A program made the position numbers and the translations under genes. The notes under the pieces are model-generated. The model worked only from the letters and a program-made list of their open reading frames with translations. It had not been told where the DNA came from and made no database searches. This document shows positions 8,298-16,752 of a DNA stretch of 64,000 nucleotides, piece after piece (the stretch's first letter is position 1; each line of letters opens with the position of its first letter). The DNA comes from Bradyrhizobium xenonodulans (GTDB taxonomy: Bacteria > Pseudomonadota > Alphaproteobacteria > Rhizobiales > Xanthobacteraceae). Location: contig NZ_CP089391.1 of NCBI RefSeq assembly GCF_027594865.1, positions 4,680,501 to 4,744,500 on the forward strand, read 5' to 3'.

Positions 8298-9536
8298 CTA
8301 CGCCGCCTTCAGCACCGGCGCCGGCGGCTGCGACGGCCTGATCAGCGCGAACGCCACTTGCACGATGCCGCCGGCAAGTCCGAGCGCCACGCCGATGCGC
8401 CAGGCCATGGTGTAGGAGCCGAGCGCGTCATAGAGCACCCCGCCTCCATAGGCGCCGAGGAAGCTGCCGATCTGGTGGCTCATGAAGGCGAGGCCCTGGA
8501 TCATCGCCTGCCAGCGCAGGCCGAACATCTCGGCGACCGCGCCCGCGACCAGCGGGCCGACGCCCATCCAGAGGAAGCCCATGATGGCGCCGAACAGCAG
8601 CGTCGAGAACGGCGTCGCCGGCAGCATGAAGTACCAGGCGAGTGCGAGCGAGCGCAGGATGTAGATGGCGCCCAGCAGCGCCAGCTTGTTCCAGCGCTGG
8701 CCGGCCCAGCCGAAGAACAGCGAGCCCAGCACGTTGAAGCCGCCGATCATGCCGAGCGTCTGCGCGCTCAGCATCGGATCGAGGCCGCAGATCGCAAGAT
8801 AGGACGGCAGATGCGTGGTCAGGAACACGAGCTGCATGCCGCAGACGAGATAGGCGCAGGTCATCACCACGAAGGACGCGTTGCCGAACGCGGTCCTCGC
8901 CGCGATCGCGGCGGTGGCATCGCCGATGTCGTCGGCGGCGGGCTTGGGCAGCGGGATTCTGTCGACGCGGCCCGCATACCAGGCCGCGGGGATCATCAGC
9001 ACCGACATGATGACGAAGCCGGCCAAGCCGACGCGCCAGCCAAAACCCTCGTTGAGCATCTGCCCGATCGGCGCCGACAGCAGCGCGCCGAGCGAGCCTG
9101 CGCCGGAGACGATGCCGAGCACGGTGGAGCGCACGGTTTCGGGCACCGCGCGCGCCGCCACCGACATCGCGATCGCCGCCGCCGTGCAGGCCAGCGAGGT
9201 CCCGATCAGCACGCCGGCGCCGATCATGATGCTGACGAGCCCGTTCGCCGTCGCCATCAGCACAAGGCCCGCGATGTACATCAGCGAGCCCACGATCATG
9301 ATGGGCCGGAAGCCGTAGCGCACCGTCATCGCGCCCGCGAGCGGCTGGAGAAAGCCCCAGGCGAGGTTCTGCACGGCAAGGGCCAGCGTGAAATCCGAGA
9401 TCGAGATGTGGATGTCGTGGGTCAGCGGCTGCATGAAGATGCCGAGGCTCTGCCGCAGCCCCATGCTCAGCGTCAGCATGATCGAGGCGCCGATCAGGAT
9501 GGGCAATGTCGGACGCAGGACCTGCAACAGGGGCAT
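8298..9536 (-). CDS. MFS transporter, probable drug/metabolite exporter
   Basis: The 412-residue protein has twelve predicted membrane segments and a Major Facilitator Superfamily layout. The region after helix 2 (AWGFLQPLAGAMTVRYGFRP) matches the family's motif-A position. Length is normal. A GGGAG ribosome-binding site sits about 8 bases before the ATG. It is divergent from a TetR-family gene with a perfect palindrome in the shared promoter, so it is probably repressed by that regulator and induced by its substrate. The substrate cannot be assigned. Its 3' end is duplicated downstream (7738-7872). Confidence 0.9.
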   Translation of the reverse strand: MPLLQVLRPTLPILIGASIMLTLSMGLRQSLGIFMQPLTHDIHISISDFTLALAVQNLAWGFLQPLAGAMTVRYGFRPIMIVGSLMYIAGLVLMATANGLVSIMIGAGVLIGTSLACTAAAIAMSVAARAVPETVRSTVLGIVSGAGSLGALLSAPIGQMLNEGFGWRVGLAGFVIMSVLMIPAAWYAGRVDRIPLPKPAADDIGDATAAIAARTAFGNASFVVMTCAYLVCGMQLVFLTTHLPSYLAICGLDPMLSAQTLGMIGGFNVLGSLFFGWAGQRWNKLALLGAIYILRSLALAWYFMLPATPFSTLLFGAIMGFLWMGVGPLVAGAVAEMFGLRWQAMIQGLAFMSHQIGSFLGAYGGGVLYDALGSYTMAWRIGVALGLAGGIVQVAFALIRPSQPPAPVLKAA

Positions 9537-9598
9537 TTTTTGTCTCCCTCGGGGGCGCGGCGCAACAGCCGTCGTCTGCGATTGCCATTGATTTTAGT

Positions 9599-9614
9599 TA
9601 CACAGACCTGTGTA
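9599..9614. promoter_or_regulatory. Palindromic operator candidate for the TetR regulator
   Basis: TACACAG-AC-CTGTGTA is a perfect 7+7 inverted repeat. It lies between the divergent MFS (start 9536) and TetR (start 9667) genes, which is the usual place for a TetR-family operator. Overlap with a promoter for either gene would allow repression of both. Binding is inferred from position and symmetry only. Confidence 0.7.
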
Positions 9615-9666
9615 CTTAGGCTATGAATGGGCGGTGCTGTCAAGCGAACAGGATGCACGCTACCGC

Positions 9667-10275
9667 ATGGCTCCCCCGCCCGCCCCACAGACGATGAAAG
9701 AGCGGATCCTTCAGACCGCCGACAAGCTGTTCTATCTGCAAGGCATTCGCGCCATCGGCGTCGACACCATCGCGGCCGAGATCGGCATCTCCAAGCGCAC
9801 GCTCTACAACCACTTCCCGTCCAAGGACGCGCTGATCGCGGCCTATCTGGAGCGCCGCTTCGTCCATGCACGCCCCTCCGACAGGCCGCCGGCCGAGCAG
9901 ATTCTCGCCACCTTCGATTCGCTCGAGCGGCGGTTTGCGGCAAAAGATTTTCGCGGCTGCCCGTTCGTGAATGCGGTCGCCGAGCTTGGCCCGACTGACC
10001 GTGCCGTGAAGAAGATCGCAATCGCCTTCAAGGAAAGCCGCCGCATCTGGTTTCGCGACCGGCTGAGCGAACTCGGCGTTGCGGAGGCGGATGCGCTCGC
10101 GACGCAGCTCGTGCTGCTGGTCGACGGCTCCATCGCCCAGGATCTCGTCCGCGACGATCCCGCGATGGCGCGGGCCGCGAAGGAGGCTGCGATCGTGCTG
10201 CTGCGGAATGCGGGGGTGGATGTGGGGGATGGCGCGCCGAAGCCGGTGAAGGGCCGCAAACGCGCGCCGCAATAA
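9667..10275 (+). CDS. TetR/AcrR family transcriptional regulator
   Basis: The 202-residue protein has an N-terminal helix-turn-helix: RILQTADKLFYLQGIRAIGV, then IAAEIGISKRTLYNHFPSKDALI, the classic TetR recognition-helix pattern. The C-terminal ligand-binding domain contains FRGCPFVNAVAE, a Cys-containing segment seen in regulators of small-molecule or electrophile responses. The ATG at 9667 is preferred over the open frame from 9610, because the earlier part would overlap the operator-like palindrome. It probably represses itself and the divergent MFS gene. Confidence 0.9.
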   Translation: MAPPPAPQTMKERILQTADKLFYLQGIRAIGVDTIAAEIGISKRTLYNHFPSKDALIAAYLERRFVHARPSDRPPAEQILATFDSLERRFAAKDFRGCPFVNAVAELGPTDRAVKKIAIAFKESRRIWFRDRLSELGVAEADALATQLVLLVDGSIAQDLVRDDPAMARAAKEAAIVLLRNAGVDVGDGAPKPVKGRKRAPQ

Positions 10276-10539
10276 CCGGGGCCGCCGTACCACGTTGTTC
10301 GCGGGCGCTGTCGAATTTCGCTACGGCGCAGCCTTTGCGGAGGTCTCTGCGCTGTGACTGCGGAGCAACAGATCGGCCAGACGTTTCGCTCCAGCGCATC
10401 AAAATTTGGCTACGACGCATTCGGCAGCCCGCGCCTGGAATTTCTTGTCCTCAAACCGCAGTTCCCGCGTTAAACAGACAAGGTCATTTCGTTGTGCATG
10501 CGGCCCCGCAATCGAGAGGGCCGAACGAGCGAGGTCAGG

Positions 10540-11511
10540 ATGAACCGAATTAGTTTCACCTCGGACCAGCTTCCTGCGCACCTCGGCGACGCGGCGCGGT
10601 TCGCGCACTGGCATGAGCAATTCGAGGCGCTCACTTGCTGCGTCGACTATTCGCGCTTCGAGGACTGCGCCTTTCGCGCTCGATTTCAATTTGCGCAATT
10701 TTCCGATCTGCGCGTTGCGTTGTTCGACGGAACGCTGAAACGGTTTTCCCGCTCCGCAAGCGCCATTGCACGCGGCCCTGATGATGATTTTTGTCTGTTG
10801 CTCAATCGCGGGACGGCCCCGCTACAACTGTCACAGTTTGGCCGGGAGGCGACGGCCGGAGCCGGTGGCGCGTTCGTCGGGACCAACGGCGCGGCCGCCG
10901 AGATGATGGTCGCGGCACCAGGCGAATGGGCGACGGTGACGATCGCCCGCGACCGTCTGCTGCAGCTCGTTCCCCGTGCCGACGACCTGATGGCAAGGCC
11001 GCTCGATCCCGGCCAACCGGCACTGCGTCATCTCAAGCGCTATTTGGAGAGCGTGCTCGATCCAGACGAGATCGGGACCGATCCGGATCTGGACCGGCAC
11101 ATCGGCACCACCGTGCTGGATATTGTCGCGCTGGCGTTGGGCGCCGGCCGCGATGCCGCCGAAATTGCCACCCTGCGGGGCCTGCGCGCGGCGCGGCTGC
11201 ACGAGATTCTTGCCGAGATCCGCGCGAGTTTCACGAATCCGGCATTCTCGCCGCGTTGCCTTGCGCAAAAGATCGGACTGTCGCCCCGCTACATTCAGGC
11301 TCTCCTGCATGAGACCGGAACGAGCTTCACCGAGCGCGTGCTGGAATTGCGGCTCCAAAAGGCAAGAACGGCGCTCATGTCGCGCCACCACGGCCGGCTC
11401 AAGGTGAGCGAGATCGCCTACGCCTGCGGTTTCAACGACATCTCATATTTCAACCAGGCCTTTCGGCGCCGCTTTGGCGCCTCACCAAGCCAGTTCCGCG
11501 GATCAGCATGA
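10540..11511 (+). CDS. AraC family transcriptional regulator
   Basis: The 323-residue protein has an N-terminal AraC-binding-like sensor domain and a C-terminal pair of helix-turn-helix motifs. These are SPRCLAQKIGLSPRYIQALLHE and KVSEIAYACGFNDISYFNQAFRRRFGASP with the family's conserved FGxSP end, each within residues about 230-322. The start at 10540 is set by GAGGTCAGG just upstream; the frame is open 16 codons further. It has no obvious target gene next to it, since the neighbours are TetR upstream and convergent pleD downstream, so its regulon is unknown. Confidence 0.9.
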   Translation: MNRISFTSDQLPAHLGDAARFAHWHEQFEALTCCVDYSRFEDCAFRARFQFAQFSDLRVALFDGTLKRFSRSASAIARGPDDDFCLLLNRGTAPLQLSQFGREATAGAGGAFVGTNGAAAEMMVAAPGEWATVTIARDRLLQLVPRADDLMARPLDPGQPALRHLKRYLESVLDPDEIGTDPDLDRHIGTTVLDIVALALGAGRDAAEIATLRGLRAARLHEILAEIRASFTNPAFSPRCLAQKIGLSPRYIQALLHETGTSFTERVLELRLQKARTALMSRHHGRLKVSEIAYACGFNDISYFNQAFRRRFGASPSQFRGSA

Positions 11512-11699
11512 TGTCGTGGCGGCGGCTCGGCGCGGCGTCCGGTGATGCAAATTGTGGGATGATCGCAAGATCCGCCTGTTTTGCCCGACGAGTCAAACGC
11601 CTGTCCGCGCAAGCCGTTTTGCCACCCGCGTAAGCCATTGATTTAGCTGGCGTCGGCTACTGTGCATGGGGTTGTTTTCGCAGTTTTGTGCGAACGGCC

Positions 11700-13073
11700 T
11701 CACGCCGCCTGCGACACCACGCGATTGCGGCCGTCGTGCTTGGCACGATACAGCGCCGTGTCGGCGCGCTTGAGCACGTCGGCGACCGCCTCGCCCTTCT
11801 GCTCGAGCGTGGTCAGGCCGATCGAGATCGTGACCTCGATGCGCTTGCTTCCCTTGTGAACGGCAAACGGCTCGCCCGCGATCGAGCGGCGCAGGCGCTC
11901 GGCGACCATGCCGGCGACGTGCAGATCGGTCTCCGGCATCACGATGACGAACTCCTCGCCGCCGTAGCGGCAGGCAAGGTCGATGCCGCGGATCGACTTG
12001 CGCACGCGCACGGCGAACTCGCGCAAGACGTCGTCGCCGGCGTCGTGGCCGTAATTGTCGTTGATCGACTTGAAGTAGTCGATGTCCAAAATCATCAGCG
12101 CGAGCGGCTTGCCGCGGGTCGAGGCCTGCTCGGCCAGCGTCGCCAGATGACTCTCCATGTAGCGGCGATTGTGCAGGCCGGTGAGCGCATCGGTGATCGC
12201 CATCTCGATCGAGTTCTGCACGTTGTCGCGCAGATGATCGGTGTAGCGGCGGCGGCGGATCTGGGTGCGGGCGCGTGCCAGCAGCTCGGTCTTGTCGATG
12301 GGGCGCAGCAGATAGTCGTTGACGCCGATCTCGAGCCCACGAAGAAGCCGGGTCGAATTCTCGGGGTCCGCGATCGCCAGGATCGGCACATGGCGCGTGC
12401 GCTCCAGCGAGCGCGCCTGGCTGCAGAGCCGCAGGCCGTCGAAATTGTTGAGGTCGAGCGAGACGATCAGCAAATCGTAATTGCCCTCGGCAGCGTGGAA
12501 CAGCGCTTCCGTCGGGTTCGGCTCGACGTCGATGGTGTGCTCGGCGGCGAGGATCGTCGCGAGCCGCTCATAGGAGGACTGGCGGTCGTCGACCAGCAGG
12601 ATGCGGCCGCCCTTGCCGGTGTCGGCGACAGCGCTGCGCTCGGGCGCCTGCATGCCGATCTCGAGCGAGGTGATGGCGCGCATGCGCAGCTCATCGGTCA
12701 TCATCTTCAGCCGCGTCAGCGAGCGCACCCGCGCGATCAGCACGACGTCGGAGACGGGCTTTGTGAGGAAATCGTCGGCGCCGGCTTCCAGCCCGCGGTT
12801 GCGGTCGGAGGGGCTGTCGAGCGCGGTGACCATCACGACGGGAATGTGGTGCGTGGCCGGGTCGGTCTTGAGGCGGCGGCAGACCTCGAAGCCGTCCATG
12901 TCGGGCATCATCACGTCGAGCAGGATGATGTCGCATTCGGCGCGGGCGCAGATCGCCAGCGCCTCGGTGCCGTTCGAGGCGGTCATCACGTCGAAATATT
13001 CGGCGGACAGGCGGGCTTCGAGCAGCTTGACGTTGGCAGGAACGTCATCGACGACCAGGATACGCGCGGACAC
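11700..13073 (-). CDS. pleD: PleD diguanylate cyclase response regulator (REC-REC-GGDEF)
   Basis: The 457-residue protein carries a receiver domain with phospho-acceptor D53 (LLDVMMPDMDG) and K105, a second degenerate receiver (about 157-275), and a GGDEF domain. The GGDEF active site is GGEEF at 371-375, and an RxxD product-inhibition site (R362-G-I-D365) lies just before it. It makes cyclic di-GMP from two GTP when phosphorylated, which in Caulobacter drives polar development. The start is GTG at 13073. It lies 14 bases downstream of divK, matching the known divK-pleD operon. Confidence 0.97.
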   Translation of the reverse strand: MSARILVVDDVPANVKLLEARLSAEYFDVMTASNGTEALAICARAECDIILLDVMMPDMDGFEVCRRLKTDPATHHIPVVMVTALDSPSDRNRGLEAGADDFLTKPVSDVVLIARVRSLTRLKMMTDELRMRAITSLEIGMQAPERSAVADTGKGGRILLVDDRQSSYERLATILAAEHTIDVEPNPTEALFHAAEGNYDLLIVSLDLNNFDGLRLCSQARSLERTRHVPILAIADPENSTRLLRGLEIGVNDYLLRPIDKTELLARARTQIRRRRYTDHLRDNVQNSIEMAITDALTGLHNRRYMESHLATLAEQASTRGKPLALMILDIDYFKSINDNYGHDAGDDVLREFAVRVRKSIRGIDLACRYGGEEFVIVMPETDLHVAGMVAERLRRSIAGEPFAVHKGSKRIEVTISIGLTTLEQKGEAVADVLKRADTALYRAKHDGRNRVVSQAA

Positions 13074-13087
13074 TGTGAACTCACTTC

Positions 13088-13453
13088 CTATCCGATAAAA
13101 CGCCGGACCGTCTCGATGAATTTGCCGACCGAGATCGGCTTGGACAAATAGGCTTCGCAGCCGCCCTCGCGGATGCGCTCTTCGTCGCCCTTCATCGCGA
13201 ACGCCGTGACTGCGACGACGGGAATGGCGCGCAGCTCCGGATCGTCCTTGATCCAGCGCGTCACCTCGAGGCCGGAGACCTGCGGCAATTGGATATCCAT
13301 CAGCACGAGGTCGGGCCGCATCTTGCGAACGAGGTCGAGCGCCTCATATCCGTTGCTGGTGCCCGAGGTCTGGTAGCCGTGCGCCTCCAACAGGTCGCGG
13401 AAGAGCTTCATGTTGAGCTCGTTGTCTTCCACGATCAGGACGGTCTTAGCCAT
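13088..13453 (-). CDS. divK: DivK single-domain response regulator
   Basis: A 121-residue receiver domain with no output domain. It has the acidic pair E9-D10, phospho-acceptor D53 ([20 protein letters not shown]), T83 and K105 in LSKPI, as in Caulobacter DivK. DivK controls the CckA-CtrA cell-cycle phosphorelay through the DivJ/PleC kinases and DivL. It is the first gene of the operon with pleD. The 256-base gap upstream, divergent from the DUF3572 gene, should hold the promoter; TTAA half sites are present there but no full TTAA-N7-TTAA CtrA box was identified. Confidence 0.96.
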   Translation of the reverse strand: MAKTVLIVEDNELNMKLFRDLLEAHGYQTSGTSNGYEALDLVRKMRPDLVLMDIQLPQVSGLEVTRWIKDDPELRAIPVVAVTAFAMKGDEERIREGGCEAYLSKPISVGKFIETVRRFIG

Positions 13454-13709
13454 CCCGCCCTCCTGATGGTCCGATGGACCGATGCATGTGACGCCTCAGG
13501 CGCCGCTCGGCGGCGCTTCGAAAACTGGATTCAAACTAGCCTCAGATTCGCTTGAGTTTCGTTAAACCCGAGGGCCGACTTTCTGCGATGTGGTTTCCAG
13601 TTGCTTGTCCAGGGTCGCAAATCTCTGGGTCACAAGACTCAAGCCGAAGACTCGGGCATGATGACTCCAAAGTAGACACCGAAAGTTAACGGAAAGGCAA
13701 ACCGGCCGC

Positions 13710-14021
13710 GTGAAAAAGCCTGTTCACAACCCCCGCGAAGTCGCTGAAATCGTTGCGATTCAGGCACTGTCCTTCGTCGCGAGCGAGCCGGAGCGGCTGG
13801 GCCTGTTCCTGGCCGAGACAGGCGTCGGCCCCGAGACCCTGCGCAACGCCGCCTCGGACCCGAATTTCCTCCTCAGCGTGCTCGATTTCGTGATGCGCGA
13901 TGACGCGACCGTGAAGGCCTTTGCCGCGACCGCCGAGCTGCACCCGACCAACGTTGCTGCGGCGCGGCAGGTCCTGGGCGACGCGCTCGGCGACCCCAAT
14001 TGGGAGCGCGACGTGCCGTGA
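13710..14021 (+). CDS. DUF3572 family protein
   Basis: A 103-residue alpha-helical protein that begins with GTG (MKKPVHNPREVAEIVAIQAL) and contains LGLFLAETGVGPETLRNAA, the conserved core of this alphaproteobacterial family. Its function is unknown. Its stop overlaps the start of dinB by four bases (GTGA at 14018-14021), so the two genes are likely translationally coupled. This suggests, without proving, a link to DNA damage tolerance. Length is normal for the family. Confidence 0.85.
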   Translation: MKKPVHNPREVAEIVAIQALSFVASEPERLGLFLAETGVGPETLRNAASDPNFLLSVLDFVMRDDATVKAFAATAELHPTNVAAARQVLGDALGDPNWERDVP

Positions 14022-15322
14022 CCACCCCCGACCCGGCCGGGCCCCGCTGCTTCTGCCGGGATTGTTCGGCCGACCTGGATGTTGACGTGCAGAAGCCGGG
14101 CGTGCGGCGCTGTTCCGCGTGCGGTTCCCCCCGCCTCATCCGCCACCGCGCGCTTGCGGGCCTGACCATCGCCCATATCGACTGCGACGCCTTCTATGCG
14201 ACGGTCGAGAAGCGCGACAATCCTGACATCGCCGACAAGCCGGTCATCATCGGCGGGGGCAAGCGCGGCGTCGTGTCGGCCGCCTGCTACATCGCGCGCA
14301 CCTATGGCGTCCGCTCGGCGATGCCGATGTTCAAGGCGCTGGAAGCCTGCCCGCATGCGATGGTGATTCCGCCCGACATGGCGAAGTACGTCCGGGTCGG
14401 CCGCGAGGTACGGCAAGCCATGCAGGCGCTGACGCCGCTGGTCGAGCCGCTCTCGATCGACGAGGCCTTCCTCGATCTCTCCGGCACCGAGCGCGTCCAC
14501 GGCATGATCCCGGCCAAGGTACTGGCGCGCTTTGCCCGCGAGGTCGAGCGCGACATCGGCATCTCCGTCTCGGTCGGCCTGTCCTGCAACAAGTTCCTGG
14601 CCAAGATCGCCTCCGACCTCGACAAGCCGCGCGGCTTTGCCGCGCTCGACCAGGAGGAAGCACGCACGATGCTGGCCGAGAAGCCGGTCGGCTTCATTTT
14701 CGGCGTCGGGCCGGCCACACAGGAGCGCCTCGTGCAGCGCGGCTTCCGCATCATCGCCGACCTGCAAAAGGCCGACGAGATCGAGATGATGCGGCAGTTT
14801 CCGAGCGACGGCCGCAGGCTGTGGCGGCTCGCCCGCGGCATCGACGATCGCCGCGTCGAGCCTGATCGGGGCGCCAAGACGATTTCCAGCGAAACCACCT
14901 TCGAGACCGACATCCGCGATTTCGCGACGCTGGAGAAGATACTCTGGCGGCTGTGCGAGAAGACGTCGTCGCGCCTCAAGAGCAGCGAGCTCGCCGGCTG
15001 CACCGTCACACTGAAGCTGAAGACCGCCGATTTCCGCCAGCGCACCCGCTCGCAATCGATCGCCGCCCCGACGCAGCTCGCCGCAAAAATCTTCTCGATC
15101 TGCCGCGAGATGCTGGCGAAAGAGATCGACGGCACCGCCTTCCGCCTGATGGGCGCCGGCGTCAGCGCGCTGCGTGAAGGCTCGCCCGCCGACGACACCG
15201 ACATGCTCGACCGCCGCGCGGCGCATGCCGAACGCGCGGTGGACAGCCTGCGCAAGAAGTTCGGCAATGCCGCGGTGATCCGCGGCATTGCGTATGAGGG
15301 ACCGGAGAAGGCGCAGGAGTGA
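14018..15322 (+). CDS. dinB: DNA polymerase IV with N-terminal zinc-ribbon-like extension
   Basis: The 434-residue protein is a Y-family translesion polymerase: AHIDCDAFYATVE (catalytic D55 and D57), then PLSIDEAFLDLSG (D148-E149), then a little-finger domain. Ahead of the polymerase core are about 45 extra residues with Cys pairs at 13/16 and 32/35 (CRDC and CSAC), a zinc-ribbon arrangement. It synthesises past damaged bases without proofreading. The start is GTG overlapping the DUF3572 stop; an upstream TTG at 14000 is possible. No canonical LexA box was identified. Confidence 0.94.
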   Translation: MTTPDPAGPRCFCRDCSADLDVDVQKPGVRRCSACGSPRLIRHRALAGLTIAHIDCDAFYATVEKRDNPDIADKPVIIGGGKRGVVSAACYIARTYGVRSAMPMFKALEACPHAMVIPPDMAKYVRVGREVRQAMQALTPLVEPLSIDEAFLDLSGTERVHGMIPAKVLARFAREVERDIGISVSVGLSCNKFLAKIASDLDKPRGFAALDQEEARTMLAEKPVGFIFGVGPATQERLVQRGFRIIADLQKADEIEMMRQFPSDGRRLWRLARGIDDRRVEPDRGAKTISSETTFETDIRDFATLEKILWRLCEKTSSRLKSSELAGCTVTLKLKTADFRQRTRSQSIAAPTQLAAKIFSICREMLAKEIDGTAFRLMGAGVSALREGSPADDTDMLDRRAAHAERAVDSLRKKFGNAAVIRGIAYEGPEKAQE

Positions 15323-15729
15323 TGGCCGCCGAACGCGACCTCGACGCGTTGCTGAGAGACATGAAGCCGGAGCTGCAGGCCGGCATCTTCGTGTTTTGCA
15401 CGATGCCGCCAAACGCCCCCATTCCCGCAGCACTCAATCCGCTGCTTGCGTTTCGCGAGCAGGAAGGCACGACGCTGGTGATGCTGCGCGAAGAAGCCGA
15501 AGCGGCGGGACTGCGCTACGCATTCCCCTCGCGCCTGATCACCCTGACGGCTCACTCCGCACTCGATGCGGTGGGTTTTCTTGCGGCCGTCACCACGCAT
15601 CTGGCTGAATGCGGCATCAGCGTGAACGCCGTTTCAGCCTTCCACCACGACCATCTCTTCGTACCCTCCGACCGGGTCGAAGATGCGATGGCCGCTCTCC
15701 AGGATATGGCAGAGACCAGCTTGGACTAA
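15322..15729 (+). CDS. ACT domain-containing protein
   Basis: The 135-residue product has a regulatory ACT-like fold. RLITLTAHSALDAVGFLAAVTTHLA followed by GISVNAVSAFHHDHLFVP resembles the beta-alpha-beta ligand-binding part of small ACT proteins (CASTOR/ACT_7 type). The ATG overlaps the last base of dinB, so it is the third gene of an overlapping operon (DUF3572-dinB-ACT). Its ligand is unknown, though such domains usually bind amino acids. Its last four bases overlap the end of the convergent Nudix gene. Confidence 0.8.
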   Translation: MAAERDLDALLRDMKPELQAGIFVFCTMPPNAPIPAALNPLLAFREQEGTTLVMLREEAEAAGLRYAFPSRLITLTAHSALDAVGFLAAVTTHLAECGISVNAVSAFHHDHLFVPSDRVEDAMAALQDMAETSLD

Positions 15730-16145
15730 TCCGTCGCTCCCGCAGCGCGCGAGCACATTGGAAGCAGCTTGTCGCGCGTCAGGGGTGCGAGCTTCACGGA
15801 TCCAGGGGCATTCGGGTCCAGCCAGAGAATTTCTTCGATCTCCGCGCCGGGACGGACAGAACGCGCGACGGCGACACGAAAGATGTCCGCATCGACCAGC
15901 CGGCCCGGCTCGTGCGCAGCAGGCGCGGTGTATCGTCCGACATAGCTCATCTCGTCCGGATCGACCTCGATCCCAAGCTCTTCGGACAATTCCCGCCTCA
16001 GCGCGGCCTGCGGATGCTCGCCGGGCTCGATCTTGCCGCCCGGCTGCATAAAGCTCTCGGTGGCCCGTTTCCTGACGAGCAGAACGCGTCCATCGCTCCT
16101 GCTCATCAGCGCTGCCGCAATCCGAATTGAATCCTGCGACGTCAT
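15726..16145 (-). CDS. NUDIX hydrolase
   Basis: The 139-residue protein contains the Nudix box GKIEPGEHPQAALRRELSEE with the required G-x5-E-x7-REL-x-EE pattern. It hydrolyses a nucleoside diphosphate linked to another moiety, in the MutT/8-oxo-dGTPase-like size class; the substrate is not predictable. ATG at 16145 is preferred over a GTG two codons upstream because GAGGGG is correctly spaced for the ATG. It lies 9 bases after the RidA gene on the same strand, so the two are probably co-transcribed. Confidence 0.9.
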   Translation of the reverse strand: MTSQDSIRIAAALMSRSDGRVLLVRKRATESFMQPGGKIEPGEHPQAALRRELSEELGIEVDPDEMSYVGRYTAPAAHEPGRLVDADIFRVAVARSVRPGAEIEEILWLDPNAPGSVKLAPLTRDKLLPMCSRAAGATD

Positions 16146-16154
16146 TCCCACCCC

Positions 16155-16556
16155 TCAATCCGCAACCGCGATCGCCTCAATCTCGATCAGCCACTCCGGC
16201 GCGGCGAGCGCGGAAACGCCGACGAGCGTCGAGGCCGGCGGCTCCATGCCTTCGAAGAAGGCCGAGCGGGCCTTGCCGATGATCGGGCGCAGCTCCGGCT
16301 TGTAGCCGACCACGAAGGTCGTGATCTTCACGATGTTGGCGTAGGTGGCGCCGGCCGCCTTCAGCGCATGGCCGAGATTCTGCATCACCTGCGTCGTCTG
16401 CGCGGCGAGATCACCCTCGCCGACGATCCGCCCCTCCTCGTCGGTCGAGACCTGCCCCGAGATGTAGATGGTGCGCGCGCCCGTGGCGGTGACGACATGC
16501 GAATAAGCGGGATTGTGATGCAGGCCGCTGGGGCGGAGATGGTCGAGCTTGGTCAT
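16155..16556 (-). CDS. RidA family protein
   Basis: The 133-residue protein has the YjgF/YER057c/UK114 fold. IYISGQVSTDEEGRIVG and the C-terminal SALAAPEWLIEIEAIAV correspond to the substrate-loop and trimer regions. Many RidA proteins hydrolyse reactive enamine/imine intermediates from PLP enzymes. The conserved catalytic Arg of true RidA sits in a 'R-x-x-V/E' strand; here that strand reads PPASTLVGVSAL, without an Arg, so it belongs to another subfamily and deaminase activity is uncertain. It is the first gene of a pair with the Nudix hydrolase. Confidence 0.88.
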   Translation of the reverse strand: MTKLDHLRPSGLHHNPAYSHVVTATGARTIYISGQVSTDEEGRIVGEGDLAAQTTQVMQNLGHALKAAGATYANIVKITTFVVGYKPELRPIIGKARSAFFEGMEPPASTLVGVSALAAPEWLIEIEAIAVAD

Positions 16557-16639
16557 GGGCTGGCTCCCGGAGTTTGTGATTGGGGGCAGCGTAGCGGGAG
16601 AGCGCGCTAAGAGCTAGATGCGACGAGCACCCCTCATGC

Positions 16640-16735
16640 TCCGTCATCTTGAGGTGCTCGCGCAGCGAGCCTCGAAGGATGCGCGGCCGAGGTGCTGCGG
16701 CCGGGCCGTCGCCCTACGGCGACTCAGGGTGACGG
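16640..16735. repeat. Dispersed palindromic repeat, hairpin type A
   Basis: GAGGTGCTCGCG-CAGCGAGCCTC (about 16651-16673) forms a strong hairpin. The segment is framed by GTCATCTTGAGG on the left and CTCAGGGTGAC on the right, which are near-inverse of each other. It looks like an intergenic REP element located after the two-gene RidA-Nudix promoter side and before eipB. Only this copy is seen in the window. Confidence 0.6.
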
Positions 16736-16752
16736 TGAGAGATTAGTCGCCC

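Noticed and set aside
8196..9626. 476-codon ORF antisense to the MFS transporter
   Set aside because: Rich in His/Arg/Gln/Asp with no hydrophobic or folded pattern; it is a shadow of the transporter gene.
11688..13151. 487-codon ORF antisense to pleD
   Set aside because: Shadow composition; the opposite strand encodes a complete REC-REC-GGDEF protein.
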